Positions 25,304-34,594 of a stretch of DNA of 64,000 nt are shown piece after piece. Position 1 is the stretch's first letter. Each line of letters starts with the position of its first letter. Location: contig NZ_FNMZ01000004.1 of the NCBI RefSeq assembly GCF_900106695.1, forward strand, positions 62,001 to 126,000, read 5' to 3'. The notes beneath the pieces were generated by a model, which was not told the DNA's origin, searched no databases, and saw only the letters and a list, made by a program, of their open reading frames with translations. The translations under genes and the position numbers were made by a program. Source of the stretch: Albimonas donghaensis (GTDB taxonomy: Bacteria > Pseudomonadota > Alphaproteobacteria > Rhodobacterales > Rhodobacteraceae).

Positions 25304-25681
25304 TCAGGCGCCGCCGGTCAGGTCCTGCGCGACCATCAGCGCGTTGCCGTCCGGATCGTAGAAGGTGGCCGTGGCCACCATGCCCTCGATCACCTCGGTC
25401 TCGCCGTCAAAGCGCACCCCCGCCGCCTCCAGCCCCGCGCGCGCCGCCGCGATGTCGGCCACGCCGAAAACCGGGACCGTGTTGCCGGGGCTCGGCTCCG
25501 CCTGCTCGCCCAGACCCAGCGTCACGCCCTCGGTCAGCGTGGAGAGCTCGCTCCAGCCCGCCTCGTCGGCGTGGTAGAGCGGCGCGAAGCCCAGCATCTC
25601 CGCGTACCACGCGGCGCTGGCATGGCGATCCCGCACCGAGATCGCGAGGGTTATCGTGGACTGGAGCGAGGCGGCGGGCAT
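25304..25681 (-). CDS. VOC (glyoxalase/bleomycin resistance) family protein
   Basis: A 125-residue protein of the vicinal oxygen chelate fold with two beta-alpha-beta-beta-beta repeats: TLAISVRDRHASAAWYAEMLGF at the start of the first and VFGVADIAAARAGLEAAG in the second, ending in YDPDGNALMVAQ. Such small proteins act as dioxygenases, isomerases or drug-binding proteins; the chelating residues do not point to one reaction. The start is ATG at 25681. It is divergent from a tandem HxlR-like regulator with only 40 bp between them, so it is probably that regulator's target. Confidence 0.85.
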   Translation of the reverse strand: MPAASLQSTITLAISVRDRHASAAWYAEMLGFAPLYHADEAGWSELSTLTEGVTLGLGEQAEPSPGNTVPVFGVADIAAARAGLEAAGVRFDGETEVIEGMVATATFYDPDGNALMVAQDLTGGA

Positions 25682-25703
25682 GGGCTTCCCTTTCCGGCAT
25701 GAA

Positions 25704-25718
25704 GTATATTAACTATAC
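25704..25718. promoter_or_regulatory. Operator between the VOC and HxlR-like genes
   Basis: GTATA-TTAAC-TATAC is a perfect 5-bp inverted repeat in a rare A+T-rich patch. It ends four bases before the regulator's ATG and lies 23 bp from the VOC start, well placed for repression of both genes. Confidence 0.6.
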
Positions 25719-25721
25719 AAA

Positions 25722-26318
25722 ATGGACATTGAGTTTCTTGTCAAGCTGACTGCGCGCGCCTGGTCGCTCAGCATCCTCGCCCGACTTGACGCCGGGGTTC
25801 CCGGCCGGCAGGCGCCGCTGCTCGCCGCCACGGGCGCCGGGCGGACCGCCTTCGCCCAAAGCCTCGCCCATCTGCACGCCCTGGGCCTGCTGGAGCGCAA
25901 TCCCGGCCATGGCCACCCGCTGCGCCCGGAATTCCGACTCACGCCCCAGGGCCGCGCCGCCGCCGCCGCCGCCGCGCGGATGGAACGGGCGGGCGCGGGC
26001 GAGGCGCTGTTGCGGCGGGCCTGGACCGCCCCCGTGCTCGCCGCGTGCCGGGAGCCGCGGCATTTCAACCAGATCCGCGCCGCGCTTCCGCCCATCACCG
26101 ACCGGGCGCTGTCCCAGTCGCTCAAGCGGCTGGAGACCCAGCGTTGGCTGCGGCGCGAGGTGGCCGCGGACCGGCGCCCGCCGCGTCCCGTCTACCAGGC
26201 GGTCGATGCGGGGGCCGAAATCGCCCGCGCCGTCCAGGCGCCCCTCCCCGTCCCTATCCCCGTCCCCGCCCCCGCCCCCGCTCCCGCCCCGGCCCCCGCG
26301 CCCGGCAGGCCGGCCTGA
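25722..26318 (+). CDS. Regulator with two HxlR-like winged helices in one chain
   Basis: A 198-residue protein that appears to hold two winged-helix units of the HxlR type. The second (about residues 95-165) is the clearer: RAWTAPVLAACREPRHFNQIRAALPPITDRALSQSLKRLE, a textbook HxlR recognition region. The first (about 10-80) has the same order, ARAWSLSILARLDAG then QSLAHLHALGLLERN and a wing, but is more divergent. HxlR proteins normally dimerise; this one may act as a single-chain dimer. The C-terminus is an Ala/Pro run ([12 protein letters not shown]). The start is ATG at 25722, directly after the GTATA operator. The effector is unknown. Confidence 0.78.
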   Translation: MDIEFLVKLTARAWSLSILARLDAGVPGRQAPLLAATGAGRTAFAQSLAHLHALGLLERNPGHGHPLRPEFRLTPQGRAAAAAAARMERAGAGEALLRRAWTAPVLAACREPRHFNQIRAALPPITDRALSQSLKRLETQRWLRREVAADRRPPRPVYQAVDAGAEIARAVQAPLPVPIPVPAPAPAPAPAPAPGRPA

Positions 26319-26347
26319 GACGGCTCCGCCCGGCGCCCCCGCCTCAG

Positions 26348-26396
26348 CGCGCCGCGGGCGTCCGGGCGCAGTCGGGTGCGCGCCCCGACGCGGCGC
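26348..26396 (+). repeat. Dispersed hairpin element, class I, forward copy
   Basis: Left box CGCGCCGCGGGCG at 26348-26360. The right box is degenerate before CCGACGCGGCGCC (26385-26397). The arms (26349-26356 and 26389-26396) span 48 bp. Confidence 0.7.
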
Positions 26397-26511
26397 CTTT
26401 CGCATCCCTGATATCCGCCGCCCACGCCTCGAATGTCCGACAATCCGACTTGACGCCGCCCCTCCCCCGTCGCACCCCTGAGCCAACCGTCCAGCCACCG
26501 GAGCCCGCCCC

Positions 26512-27501
26512 ATGACCCTCGACGACCTGCTCGGCCAGCTCGAGATCCCCGCGATCGTCGCGCCGATGTTCCTCGTCTCCAACCCCGCGATGACGCTGGC
26601 CGCCTGCTCCGAGGGCATGGTCGGCTCCTTCCCCGCCCATGGCACCCGCACGCGCGAGACCTTCGAGGCCTGGCTGATCGAGATGCGCGAAGGCATGGCC
26701 CGCCTGCACGACCGCGACCCCGCCGAAGGCAAGGTCGCCCCCTTCGCGGTGAACCTGGTCATGCACGCCTCGAACGAGCGTCTGGCCGGCGATCTCGACC
26801 TTGTGGTGCGCCACAAGGTGCCGCTGGTCCTCACCTCGAAGTCCACGCCCGAGGGCGCGGTGGAGCGCATCCACGACTATGGCGGCATCGTCCTGCATGA
26901 CGTGGCCTCCAGGCGGCATGCGGAAAAGGCGCTGGCCGCCGGGGTCGACGGGCTGATCGCGGTGGCCGGCGGCTCGGGCGGGCATTGCGGCACGCTCAAC
27001 CCGTTCTCGCTGGTCAACGAGATCCGGCGGATGCATTCGGGCGCGGTGGCGCTGGCCGGCGGCATGACCACCGGGCGCGACGTGATGGCGGCGGAGGCGA
27101 TGGGCGCCGATCTCGCCTATATCGGCACCCGCTTCATCGCCACGGAGGAATCCGACGCCGCCCCCGGCCACAAGCGCATGATCCTCGACAGCGTGGCGAC
27201 CGACGTGATGCTGTCGTCCGCCATCGACGGCGCGCCGGGCAACTGGCTCGCGCCCAGCCTGGTCGCCGCCGGCATCGACCTGGAGGAGCTGAAGGTCACC
27301 CGCCCCGGCCGCATCCAGTCCAACCACGAGAAGAAGCGCTGGAAGGACATCTGGACCGCCGGGCACGGGATCGGGAATATCGACGACGTCCCCTCCACCG
27401 CCGCGCTCTGCCGGCGGCTGAAGGCCGAGTACCGCGCCGCGCGCGAGGGGTTCGGACGGCGGCTCGCGCAGGACGCCGCCGCGGATGAGCGGGCGGCCTG
27501 A
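26512..27501 (+). CDS. Nitronate monooxygenase family protein
   Basis: A 329-residue FMN-dependent TIM-barrel protein of the nitronate monooxygenase (2-nitropropane dioxygenase) family. It shows PAIVAPMFLVSNPAMTLAAC at the start, the phosphate/flavin segments VDGLIAVAGGSGGHCGTLN and VALAGGMTTGRDVMAAEAMGADLAYIGTRFIAT. These enzymes oxidise alkyl nitronates such as propionate 3-nitronate; some family members act on other substrates. The C-terminal 60 residues are basic (SNHEKKRWKDIW). The start is ATG at 26512, eight bases after GGAG. A convergent gene follows after 36 bp. Confidence 0.9.
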   Translation: MTLDDLLGQLEIPAIVAPMFLVSNPAMTLAACSEGMVGSFPAHGTRTRETFEAWLIEMREGMARLHDRDPAEGKVAPFAVNLVMHASNERLAGDLDLVVRHKVPLVLTSKSTPEGAVERIHDYGGIVLHDVASRRHAEKALAAGVDGLIAVAGGSGGHCGTLNPFSLVNEIRRMHSGAVALAGGMTTGRDVMAAEAMGADLAYIGTRFIATEESDAAPGHKRMILDSVATDVMLSSAIDGAPGNWLAPSLVAAGIDLEELKVTRPGRIQSNHEKKRWKDIWTAGHGIGNIDDVPSTAALCRRLKAEYRAAREGFGRRLAQDAAADERAA

Positions 27502-27537
27502 GAAGGGCCGCGCCCGCCCGGATTTCGCCCCTGCCGG

Positions 27538-28671
27538 TCAGCCCCCGGGATCGGCATCGGACCCGGCATCGGGCGCGGCGTCGGGCGCGGCGCGTTCGGT
27601 CGGGCTTTGCGGGGGATGCAGCCGCAGGCGGGCCACCTGCGCCAGGTGGTCCGATCCCGGGACCGGGACCATCCGGATCGACAGCACCTCGACCGAGGGC
27701 GTGACCATCATGTGATCGATGGCGAGCCCCAGCCAGGGCCGCAGCGCCCGCGCCGCCGCGCCCGCGCCGGGCAGCCAGCTCGGCCGCCATCCGCCGACCT
27801 GGCGGGCGCGGAGCGCGCCGGCGATCTCCGCCAGTTCCGGGGCCCAGGGCGGGGCGTTGAAGTCGCCGACCGCCACCAGCGGGTCGGCGGCGATCTGCCC
27901 GAACTGGGCATGTCCCGCGCGCTGGTTCACATGGCTCTGGAAAAACGGCGAGGCGAAGTGCACGCCCACCACCCGCAGCATCCGGCCGGGCGCGATCTGC
28001 ACATCCACCGCGCTGCGCGCCGGCATCCGGCGGAAGAACAGGATGCGGGGGCTGAGCCGGGCGGGATGCGGGCTCAGCGCCGTGACGCTGATCCAGGGAT
28101 AGCGCGCGAGGACCGGGTCGCCCAAGGGCGCGGCGGCGGGCGTGTTCAGCGCGGCGGCGAGGGGGCCGCCCGGGCGGGCGTCGGCTTCGATCAGCACGGT
28201 CACGTCGGGCGAGAGCGCGGCCAGCGCCGCCAGCGCCTCCTTCATGCGGGGGTTGCCCCTGCGGATGTTCGCCGAGACCAGGGTGATGTCGATCGGCCCC
28301 CCGTCTTCGACCTCGCCCCCGTCTTCGACCCCGCCCCCGTCCTCGCCCCCGCGTTCGGGCGCGCCGATGGCGGCGGCGGCGGACAGGCCGGGCGCCGCCG
28401 CCCGCCCTTCCGCGGGGGGCGCCTGCGCTGCGCGCCAGACCGGGCCCAGCCCCGTCCCCACGCCCCACCCGGTCGCGAGCCCCAGCCCCAGCCCCCCTGC
28501 CGCCAGCGCCATGCCCAGCGCCGCCGCCGGCGAGGGCCAGCGCAGCAGCGCGATCCCCGCCGCGGCCAGCGCCGCCAGCACCACCAGATGCAGCCGCACG
28601 GCCTGCAGCGCCACCAGCGCCTGCTGCGCCAGGTCGAGCGGAACCCAGCCGGGGATCGGATCCGGCGTCAT
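27538..28671 (-). CDS. Endonuclease/exonuclease/phosphatase family membrane protein
   Basis: A 377-residue protein with two or three hydrophobic helices in the first 75 residues (around 20-45 and 48-70), a variable Gly/Glu/Asp-rich linker to about 130, and a C-terminal EEP domain. The catalytic pieces are SANIRRGN, the acid LIEAD, GDFNAPPW and the paired IDHMMVT and GSDHLAQVA, so the metal-dependent phosphodiesterase site seems intact. The active domain should face the periplasm. The linker carries near-repeats GGVEDGGEVEDGG. The substrate (DNA, lipid or small phosphoester) is unknown. The start is ATG at 28671. Confidence 0.87.
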   Translation of the reverse strand: MTPDPIPGWVPLDLAQQALVALQAVRLHLVVLAALAAAGIALLRWPSPAAALGMALAAGGLGLGLATGWGVGTGLGPVWRAAQAPPAEGRAAAPGLSAAAAIGAPERGGEDGGGVEDGGEVEDGGPIDITLVSANIRRGNPRMKEALAALAALSPDVTVLIEADARPGGPLAAALNTPAAAPLGDPVLARYPWISVTALSPHPARLSPRILFFRRMPARSAVDVQIAPGRMLRVVGVHFASPFFQSHVNQRAGHAQFGQIAADPLVAVGDFNAPPWAPELAEIAGALRARQVGGWRPSWLPGAGAAARALRPWLGLAIDHMMVTPSVEVLSIRMVPVPGSDHLAQVARLRLHPPQSPTERAAPDAAPDAGSDADPGG

Positions 28672-29266
28672 TTCCCGGGCGCCCTCGCGCCGCCCGCGCC
28701 CGGGCGGGCGAAGGCGACGGCTACGGCGACGGCGCTGACGCGCGGGCGGAAAGGACGTGCGGCGCGGCGCATGGCGGAACTCACCCGGAAAAGGAGACGC
28801 GACAGTCCCCGGGGCCGCCGCGGTTTCCCAAGTCCTGACCTCGCCCGGAGCGCCATGGCAAGAGCGCGCGGCGCAAGCTGTCGTGAAATCCGCCGCGACG
28901 CCGCTCGGCCCGCCTCCCCGCGCCGCCCCGCAGGCCGCGACGCGGCCGGAGACGAAAGGAATGCCTCGCAGAGGCGCCGCCGAGCCGCCTTCCGCCCTCG
29001 ATCACGCCCGCCGCGGGATCGGATCGTCGCGCCTCCGTCACCGCGTGTTAACCCTTCTCGCCGACTGTTTCAGGCGCCGCCCGACCGCGCCCCGGCGACC
29101 CCGCGGCCCCACGTCGCCCCGGTCCGGCCCTTGATAGGGCGCCCCGCGGCGCCGCAGGCTCGCCAGCAGGGGACGCCGACGCAAGCCGCCCGGCCCGCGA
29201 CCGCGCCCCCCGCCTCGCCCCGCGCGCCCGCGCCCCGCCGGCCGCCCTTCCGACCACGGAGCCCAG
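28672..29266. other. Divergent gene-free region
   Basis: 595 bp between the EEP and M24 genes with no credible gene. A small minus-strand frame (28668-28856) looks like a shadow. I found no strong hairpin or promoter pair; GTGTTAACCCTTCTCG near 29043 is the only A+T-richer spot and could be part of the M24 promoter. Confidence 0.5.
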
Positions 29267-30463
29267 ATGCCGGCCATCGCCCCCGCCTTCTCCGCCGCCG
29301 AATACGCCCGCCGCCTCGCCCTGACCCGCGCCGAGATGCGGGCCCGCGGCCTCGACGCGCTGTTCTGCGAAGACCCGTCCAACATGGCCTGGCTGACCGG
29401 CTATGACGGCTGGTCCTTCTACGTCCATCAGGGCGTGCTGGTGACCCACGACGCCGACCCCTTCTGGTGGGGCCGCCGCATGGACGCCGAGGGCGCCAAG
29501 CGCACCGCCTGGCTCTCCGACGACCGCCTGCGCTCCTACAACGACGACTTCGTGCAGGCCGTCGACCGTCACCCGATGCAGGACCTCGCGGCCCTGCTGC
29601 GCGAGCTCGGCCTCGCCCGCGCCGCCATCGGGGTGGAGCTGGACAACTACTATTACTCCGCCCGCGCCCATCTCACGCTCGCCCATGAGCTGCCCGAGGC
29701 GCATCTCTCCGACGCCACCGCCCTGGTGAACCGCCTGCGCGCCGTGAAATCGGACGAGGAGCTGGTGTTCATGCGCCGCGCCGCGAAGATCTCCGAGCGG
29801 ATCCAGGACGTGGCCTATGAGAAGATCGAACCCGGCCTGCCCAAGAACCTGCTGGCCGCCGAGATCATGTCCGAAGCGCTCAAGGGCTATGAGGAGGACG
29901 GCGAGCAGATCTGGGGCGACTACGCCGCCATCGTGCCGATGCTGCCCTCGGGCCCCGACAGCGCCGCCCCGCACCTGACCTGGGACGGCCGCCCCTTCCA
30001 GAAGGACGAGGCGACGTTCTTCGAGCTTTCGGGCTGCTATCGCCGCTACCACGCGCCGTTCTGCCGGACCGTTTGGCTGGGCAAACCCCCGCAGGAGATC
30101 CTCGACGCCGCCTCCGCCGTGGCCGAGGGGATCGAGGAGGGGCTGGAAGCCGGCCGCGCGGGCGCGCGCGCGTCGGACGTGGCGCGCGCGCTCTATTCGG
30201 CGCTGCACCGGGCCGGGCTGCAGAAGGAGGGGCGCTGCGGCTACGCGATCGGGCTCAGCTATCCGCCGGACTGGGGCGAGCGGACGATTTCGCTGCGGCT
30301 TTCGGACGACACGGTGCTGGAGCCGGGGATGACCTTCCACTTCATGCCCGCCCTGTGGACCGAGGCCTGGGGGCTGGAGATCACCGAGACCATCGTGATC
30401 CGCGACGACGGCCCGGCCGAGTGCCTCTGCAACCGCCCGAGGGAGCTTTTCGTCAAGGATTGA
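29267..30463 (+). CDS. Creatinase-like M24 family hydrolase, possibly ectoine hydrolase (DoeA/EutD-like)
   Basis: A 398-residue pita-bread protein with the N-terminal creatinase domain and the C-terminal M24 domain. The usual metal ligands of M24 peptidases are missing: the first Asp position reads FELSG, the second reads HAPFCRTV, the His motif reads GYAIGLSYPPDWGE and the penultimate Glu region reads HFMPALW. This points to a metal-free hydrolase of the creatinase or ectoine hydrolase type. The segments NMAWLTGYDGWSFYVHQGV and YPPDWGERTISLRL resemble what I recall of DoeA/EutD. No other ectoine genes are nearby, so the substrate stays open. The start is ATG at 29267 after GGAG; the stop overlaps the convergent antiporter gene. 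Confidence 0.82.
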   Translation: MPAIAPAFSAAEYARRLALTRAEMRARGLDALFCEDPSNMAWLTGYDGWSFYVHQGVLVTHDADPFWWGRRMDAEGAKRTAWLSDDRLRSYNDDFVQAVDRHPMQDLAALLRELGLARAAIGVELDNYYYSARAHLTLAHELPEAHLSDATALVNRLRAVKSDEELVFMRRAAKISERIQDVAYEKIEPGLPKNLLAAEIMSEALKGYEEDGEQIWGDYAAIVPMLPSGPDSAAPHLTWDGRPFQKDEATFFELSGCYRRYHAPFCRTVWLGKPPQEILDAASAVAEGIEEGLEAGRAGARASDVARALYSALHRAGLQKEGRCGYAIGLSYPPDWGERTISLRLSDDTVLEPGMTFHFMPALWTEAWGLEITETIVIRDDGPAECLCNRPRELFVKD

Positions 30464-31835
30464 GCCGGGACCGCGGGGGCGCGGCGGGGTCGGTCCCCGC
30501 CTTCCCAGCCCCCGCCTTCTCCCCAAGCCCCGCCTTCTCAGCCCCGGCCTTCTCCCCAAGCCCGGCCTTCTCCCCATCTTCGGGCGCCTCGCCCGGCTCC
30601 CCCGCCTCATGCGCGAGCGCCGGGCCGAACAGCCGCGCGGCGGGGGCGGCGGTGGCCCCGTGCAGCAGGGCCGAGACCGCGACCGCCACCGCCGCCAGCG
30701 CCAGGATGGCCTCGCCATGGACCAGCGCGCCGCGGTCGAGCGCCAGCAGCGCGAACAGCGCCGTCGCCAGCCCCCGCGGCCCGAACCAGCCCAGGAACAG
30801 CCGCGTCCGCCACCCCGCCCCGGTCCCCGCCAGCGACAGCCAGATCGCCAGCGGCCGGATCGCGAACAGCGACAGGGCCAGCAGCGCGAGCTCCGCCGGC
30901 TCCACCCGCGCCAGGGCGCCGGGCAGAAGGGTCAGCCCGATCAGCAGGAACGCGCCGAGAACCAGCAGCCGGCCCTCGTTCTCCAGGAACTCGCCGACGA
31001 AGCCGCCCAGCGGCGAGGGACCGCGCGTCCGCCCGCCGTTGAGCCCGTCGCCAAAGGCCAGCCCGCCTGCGAAACAGGCGACGAAGGCGTTGCCGCCCAG
31101 GGTCTCGGCCAGGAAATAGGCGGCGGCGACGGCGGCCATGGCGGCCAGGCCCTCGGAATCCGCGCTGGTCAGCCGCCGCGCCCCGGCCGCCGCCAGCAGC
31201 CGCCCCGCGGCCAGGCCGACCGCGATCCCCGCCGCGATCCCGAAGCCGATCTGCGCCGCGGCGAAGCCCAGCCAGTCCGACCAGTCGGCGCCCCCTCGCC
31301 CCGCCACATCCTCGGCCGCGGCGAGCGACGCAAAGAGCAGCACCGCCGGCAGGGCCAGCCCGTCGTTCAGCCCGCTCTCCACCGTCAGCGCCCGGCGCAC
31401 CCGCATCGGCAGCGCGGGGTTGGAGACCACCGCCTGCCCCAGCGCCGCGTCGGTGGGGGCGAGGATGGCGGCCAGCGCCGCGACCTCCCAGACCGGCCAG
31501 CCGGGCAGCAGCACCAGCCCCGCCGCCAGCCCCAGCGCCATCGCCAGCGGCAGGCCCAGCGCCAGCATCCGCGCCGGCCACAGATGCGCGCGGATCAGCG
31601 CCCGCGCATCGGTGCGCGAGGCGTCGGCGAAGAGCACCAGCGCCAGCGAGACCTCCGCCACCAGGTCGAAGGCGAGCGCCTGCGCCGCGCCCTCGCCGAA
31701 CCCCGCATGCGCCAGCCCGAAGCCAAGGGCCACGAAGACGATGGGCGCGGTGATCGCCGTGGTCGCGAGGCGCCGGTAAAGCGCCGCGTAGGCGAAGACG
31801 ACGATGGCGATGAGCAGCAGCGCGGAAGGAGGCAT
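30453..31835 (-). CDS. Cation:proton antiporter (CPA1/NhaP-type)
   Basis: A 460-residue protein with about twelve membrane helices. The ion-binding core is visible as AILAPTDAALGQAVVSNP and, in the next helices, ESGLNDGLALPAVLL, both diagnostic of CPA1 sodium/proton exchangers. FVACFAGGLAFGD and GWFGPRGLATALFALLA follow in order. The cytoplasmic tail after about residue 405 is a repeat of EKAGLGEKAGAEKAG text, mirrored in the DNA at 30500-30580. I start at ATG 31835 behind AAGGG; the open frame continues 60 codons upstream into a tandem repeat. The last 11 bp overlap tail-to-tail with the M24 gene. Confidence 0.9.
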   Translation of the reverse strand: MPPSALLLIAIVVFAYAALYRRLATTAITAPIVFVALGFGLAHAGFGEGAAQALAFDLVAEVSLALVLFADASRTDARALIRAHLWPARMLALGLPLAMALGLAAGLVLLPGWPVWEVAALAAILAPTDAALGQAVVSNPALPMRVRRALTVESGLNDGLALPAVLLFASLAAAEDVAGRGGADWSDWLGFAAAQIGFGIAAGIAVGLAAGRLLAAAGARRLTSADSEGLAAMAAVAAAYFLAETLGGNAFVACFAGGLAFGDGLNGGRTRGPSPLGGFVGEFLENEGRLLVLGAFLLIGLTLLPGALARVEPAELALLALSLFAIRPLAIWLSLAGTGAGWRTRLFLGWFGPRGLATALFALLALDRGALVHGEAILALAAVAVAVSALLHGATAAPAARLFGPALAHEAGEPGEAPEDGEKAGLGEKAGAEKAGLGEKAGAGKAGTDPAAPPRSRLNP

Positions 31836-31942
31836 GGAACCCTTGGCGGATGACGCGGGCCGGATGGAGGGGGGCGAATGACGGGGGGGCCGGATGGCGG
31901 GGAAGGACGCCCTTCCGCAAGACTGCGCGTCCTTTCCGCGCC

Positions 31943-32020
31943 GGCGCAAGACCCCGCCGCGCCCGGCGCAAGACCCCGCCGCGTCCAGCGCAAGACCCCG
32001 CCGCGTCCGGCGCAAGACGT
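31943..32020. repeat. 22-bp tandem repeat upstream of the antiporter gene
   Basis: Three full units and a partial fourth of GGCGCAAGACCCCGCCGCG plus three bases, exact 22-bp period. It lies about 110-185 bp before the antiporter start and just after the GST stop. Confidence 0.8.
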
Positions 32021-32045
32021 AGACGCGCCCGGCGGGCCGGGCGGC

Positions 32046-32708
32046 TCAGACCGCGAGCGGCGACGCCTCCGGCCAGGTCAGCCCCTGGCGGGCCAGCGTG
32101 CGGCGGAAGGCGGGCCGGGCCGCGGCCGCCGCGATCACCCGCGCGAGGTTCGGCCAGGTCCACATCGGACGCGGCATGTCCCGGCTCCACCGCGCCAGCA
32201 TCGCCAGATGCAGGTCCAGCGCCGAAAAGCCGGAGGCGAGGAAGCTCGTCTCCCCCGCCACCGCCTGGTCGAGCAGCGCGAAATCCGCCTCCAGCCTGGC
32301 GATGCCGGCGGCGCGGACGCGGGGCTCGTCCTCGGGGCCGGCGGCCCAGCGCTCGGGGTAGAAATATTCGTGAAAGGTGACCTGCGGCGTGGTCGTCAGA
32401 TGGAACAGCCATTGCAGGAACAGCGCGTGGTCCCGCCCGCCCGGCGCGGGGGCGAGGGCGGCGCCGGGCCGGGCGCCGGGATGCGCGCCGATCAGATGCA
32501 GCAGGATCGCCCCGGTCTCGAACAGCGTCAGGTCGCCGTCGATCAGCGTCGGGATGCGCCCCGAGGGGTTCAGCGCCAGGTAGTCGGGCGCCTTCTGGGC
32601 CCGCGTCGCGCGGTCGAGCAGACGCAGCTCGTAGTCGAGCCCCAGCTCCTCCATCACCGCCTGGGGCGCGATGGCGGCGGAGCCGGGGGCGTAATAGAGC
32701 GCGAGCAT
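32046..32708 (-). CDS. Glutathione S-transferase family protein
   Basis: A 220-residue GST. The N-terminal thioredoxin-like domain begins MLALYYAPGSAAIAPQAVMEELGLDYE, with a Ser/Ala-type active site, and includes NPSGRIPTLIDGDLTLFETGAILLHL, where Glu and Thr bind the glutathione gamma-glutamyl part. The helical C-terminal domain carries ALFLQWLFHLT and FSALDLHLAMLARW with the conserved Asp N-cap. The start is ATG at 32708; the frame is open further upstream but without fold sequence. The substrate is unknown. The gene lies between guaB and the antiporter gene, all three on the minus strand. Confidence 0.88.
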   Translation of the reverse strand: MLALYYAPGSAAIAPQAVMEELGLDYELRLLDRATRAQKAPDYLALNPSGRIPTLIDGDLTLFETGAILLHLIGAHPGARPGAALAPAPGGRDHALFLQWLFHLTTTPQVTFHEYFYPERWAAGPEDEPRVRAAGIARLEADFALLDQAVAGETSFLASGFSALDLHLAMLARWSRDMPRPMWTWPNLARVIAAAAARPAFRRTLARQGLTWPEASPLAV

Positions 32709-32910
32709 GGGCGGAGGCTCCGGGGTCGTGGGAAGGATGCGGGCGAGCGCGGGGACCTGAGCCGATTTCGCCGCGCCCGGCAAGGGCGGGCGCGCGGGGC
32801 ATGGCCGCCGGGACCACCGGCGGCGAGGTTCCGGACGACACGGGCGGCGACCGGCGCATGGCCGACCTCGGAGAGGCCAGGTTCGAGGGCGGAGCCGCCT
32901 GAACGACGAA

Positions 32911-32932
32911 GGGCGGCCCCTGCGGACCGCCC
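32911..32932 (-). terminator. Terminator of guaB
   Basis: Nine-bp stem GGGCGGTCC / GGGCCGCCC (one wobble) with loop GCAG, then TTCGTCG on the minus strand, about 30 bp past the guaB stop. Outer bases CGACGCAG and TTCGTCG can extend the pairing. Confidence 0.65.
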
Positions 32933-32961
32933 CTGCGTCGTCTCCCGTTCCTTTGGCGGCG

Positions 32962-34419
<1,458 letters not shown>

Positions 34420-34527
34420 GGGGTCCTCTTCAGGGCTGGGATCGGTTGGCGCTTCCCTCTGTCATGGTCGGGGCGAAAAGAAAAGCGGCGGAGAGGCCGC
34501 AGGGGGGCGGAAAAAGGGGGGTGATTT

Positions 34528-34546
34528 GCGTGCACGGGGCGTGCAC
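34528..34546 (-). promoter_or_regulatory. Pair of GCGTGCAC boxes upstream of guaB
   Basis: GCGTGCAC occurs at 34528-34535 and again at 34539-34546, 11 bp apart, so both palindromic GTGCAC cores face the same side of the helix. They lie about 110 bp before the guaB start and just past the stop of the TPR gene. Confidence 0.4.
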
Positions 34547-34594
34547 CGCGCGTATGACAAGCGAAAGACTCGGGTATCGGGGGCGAGGGCCGGG

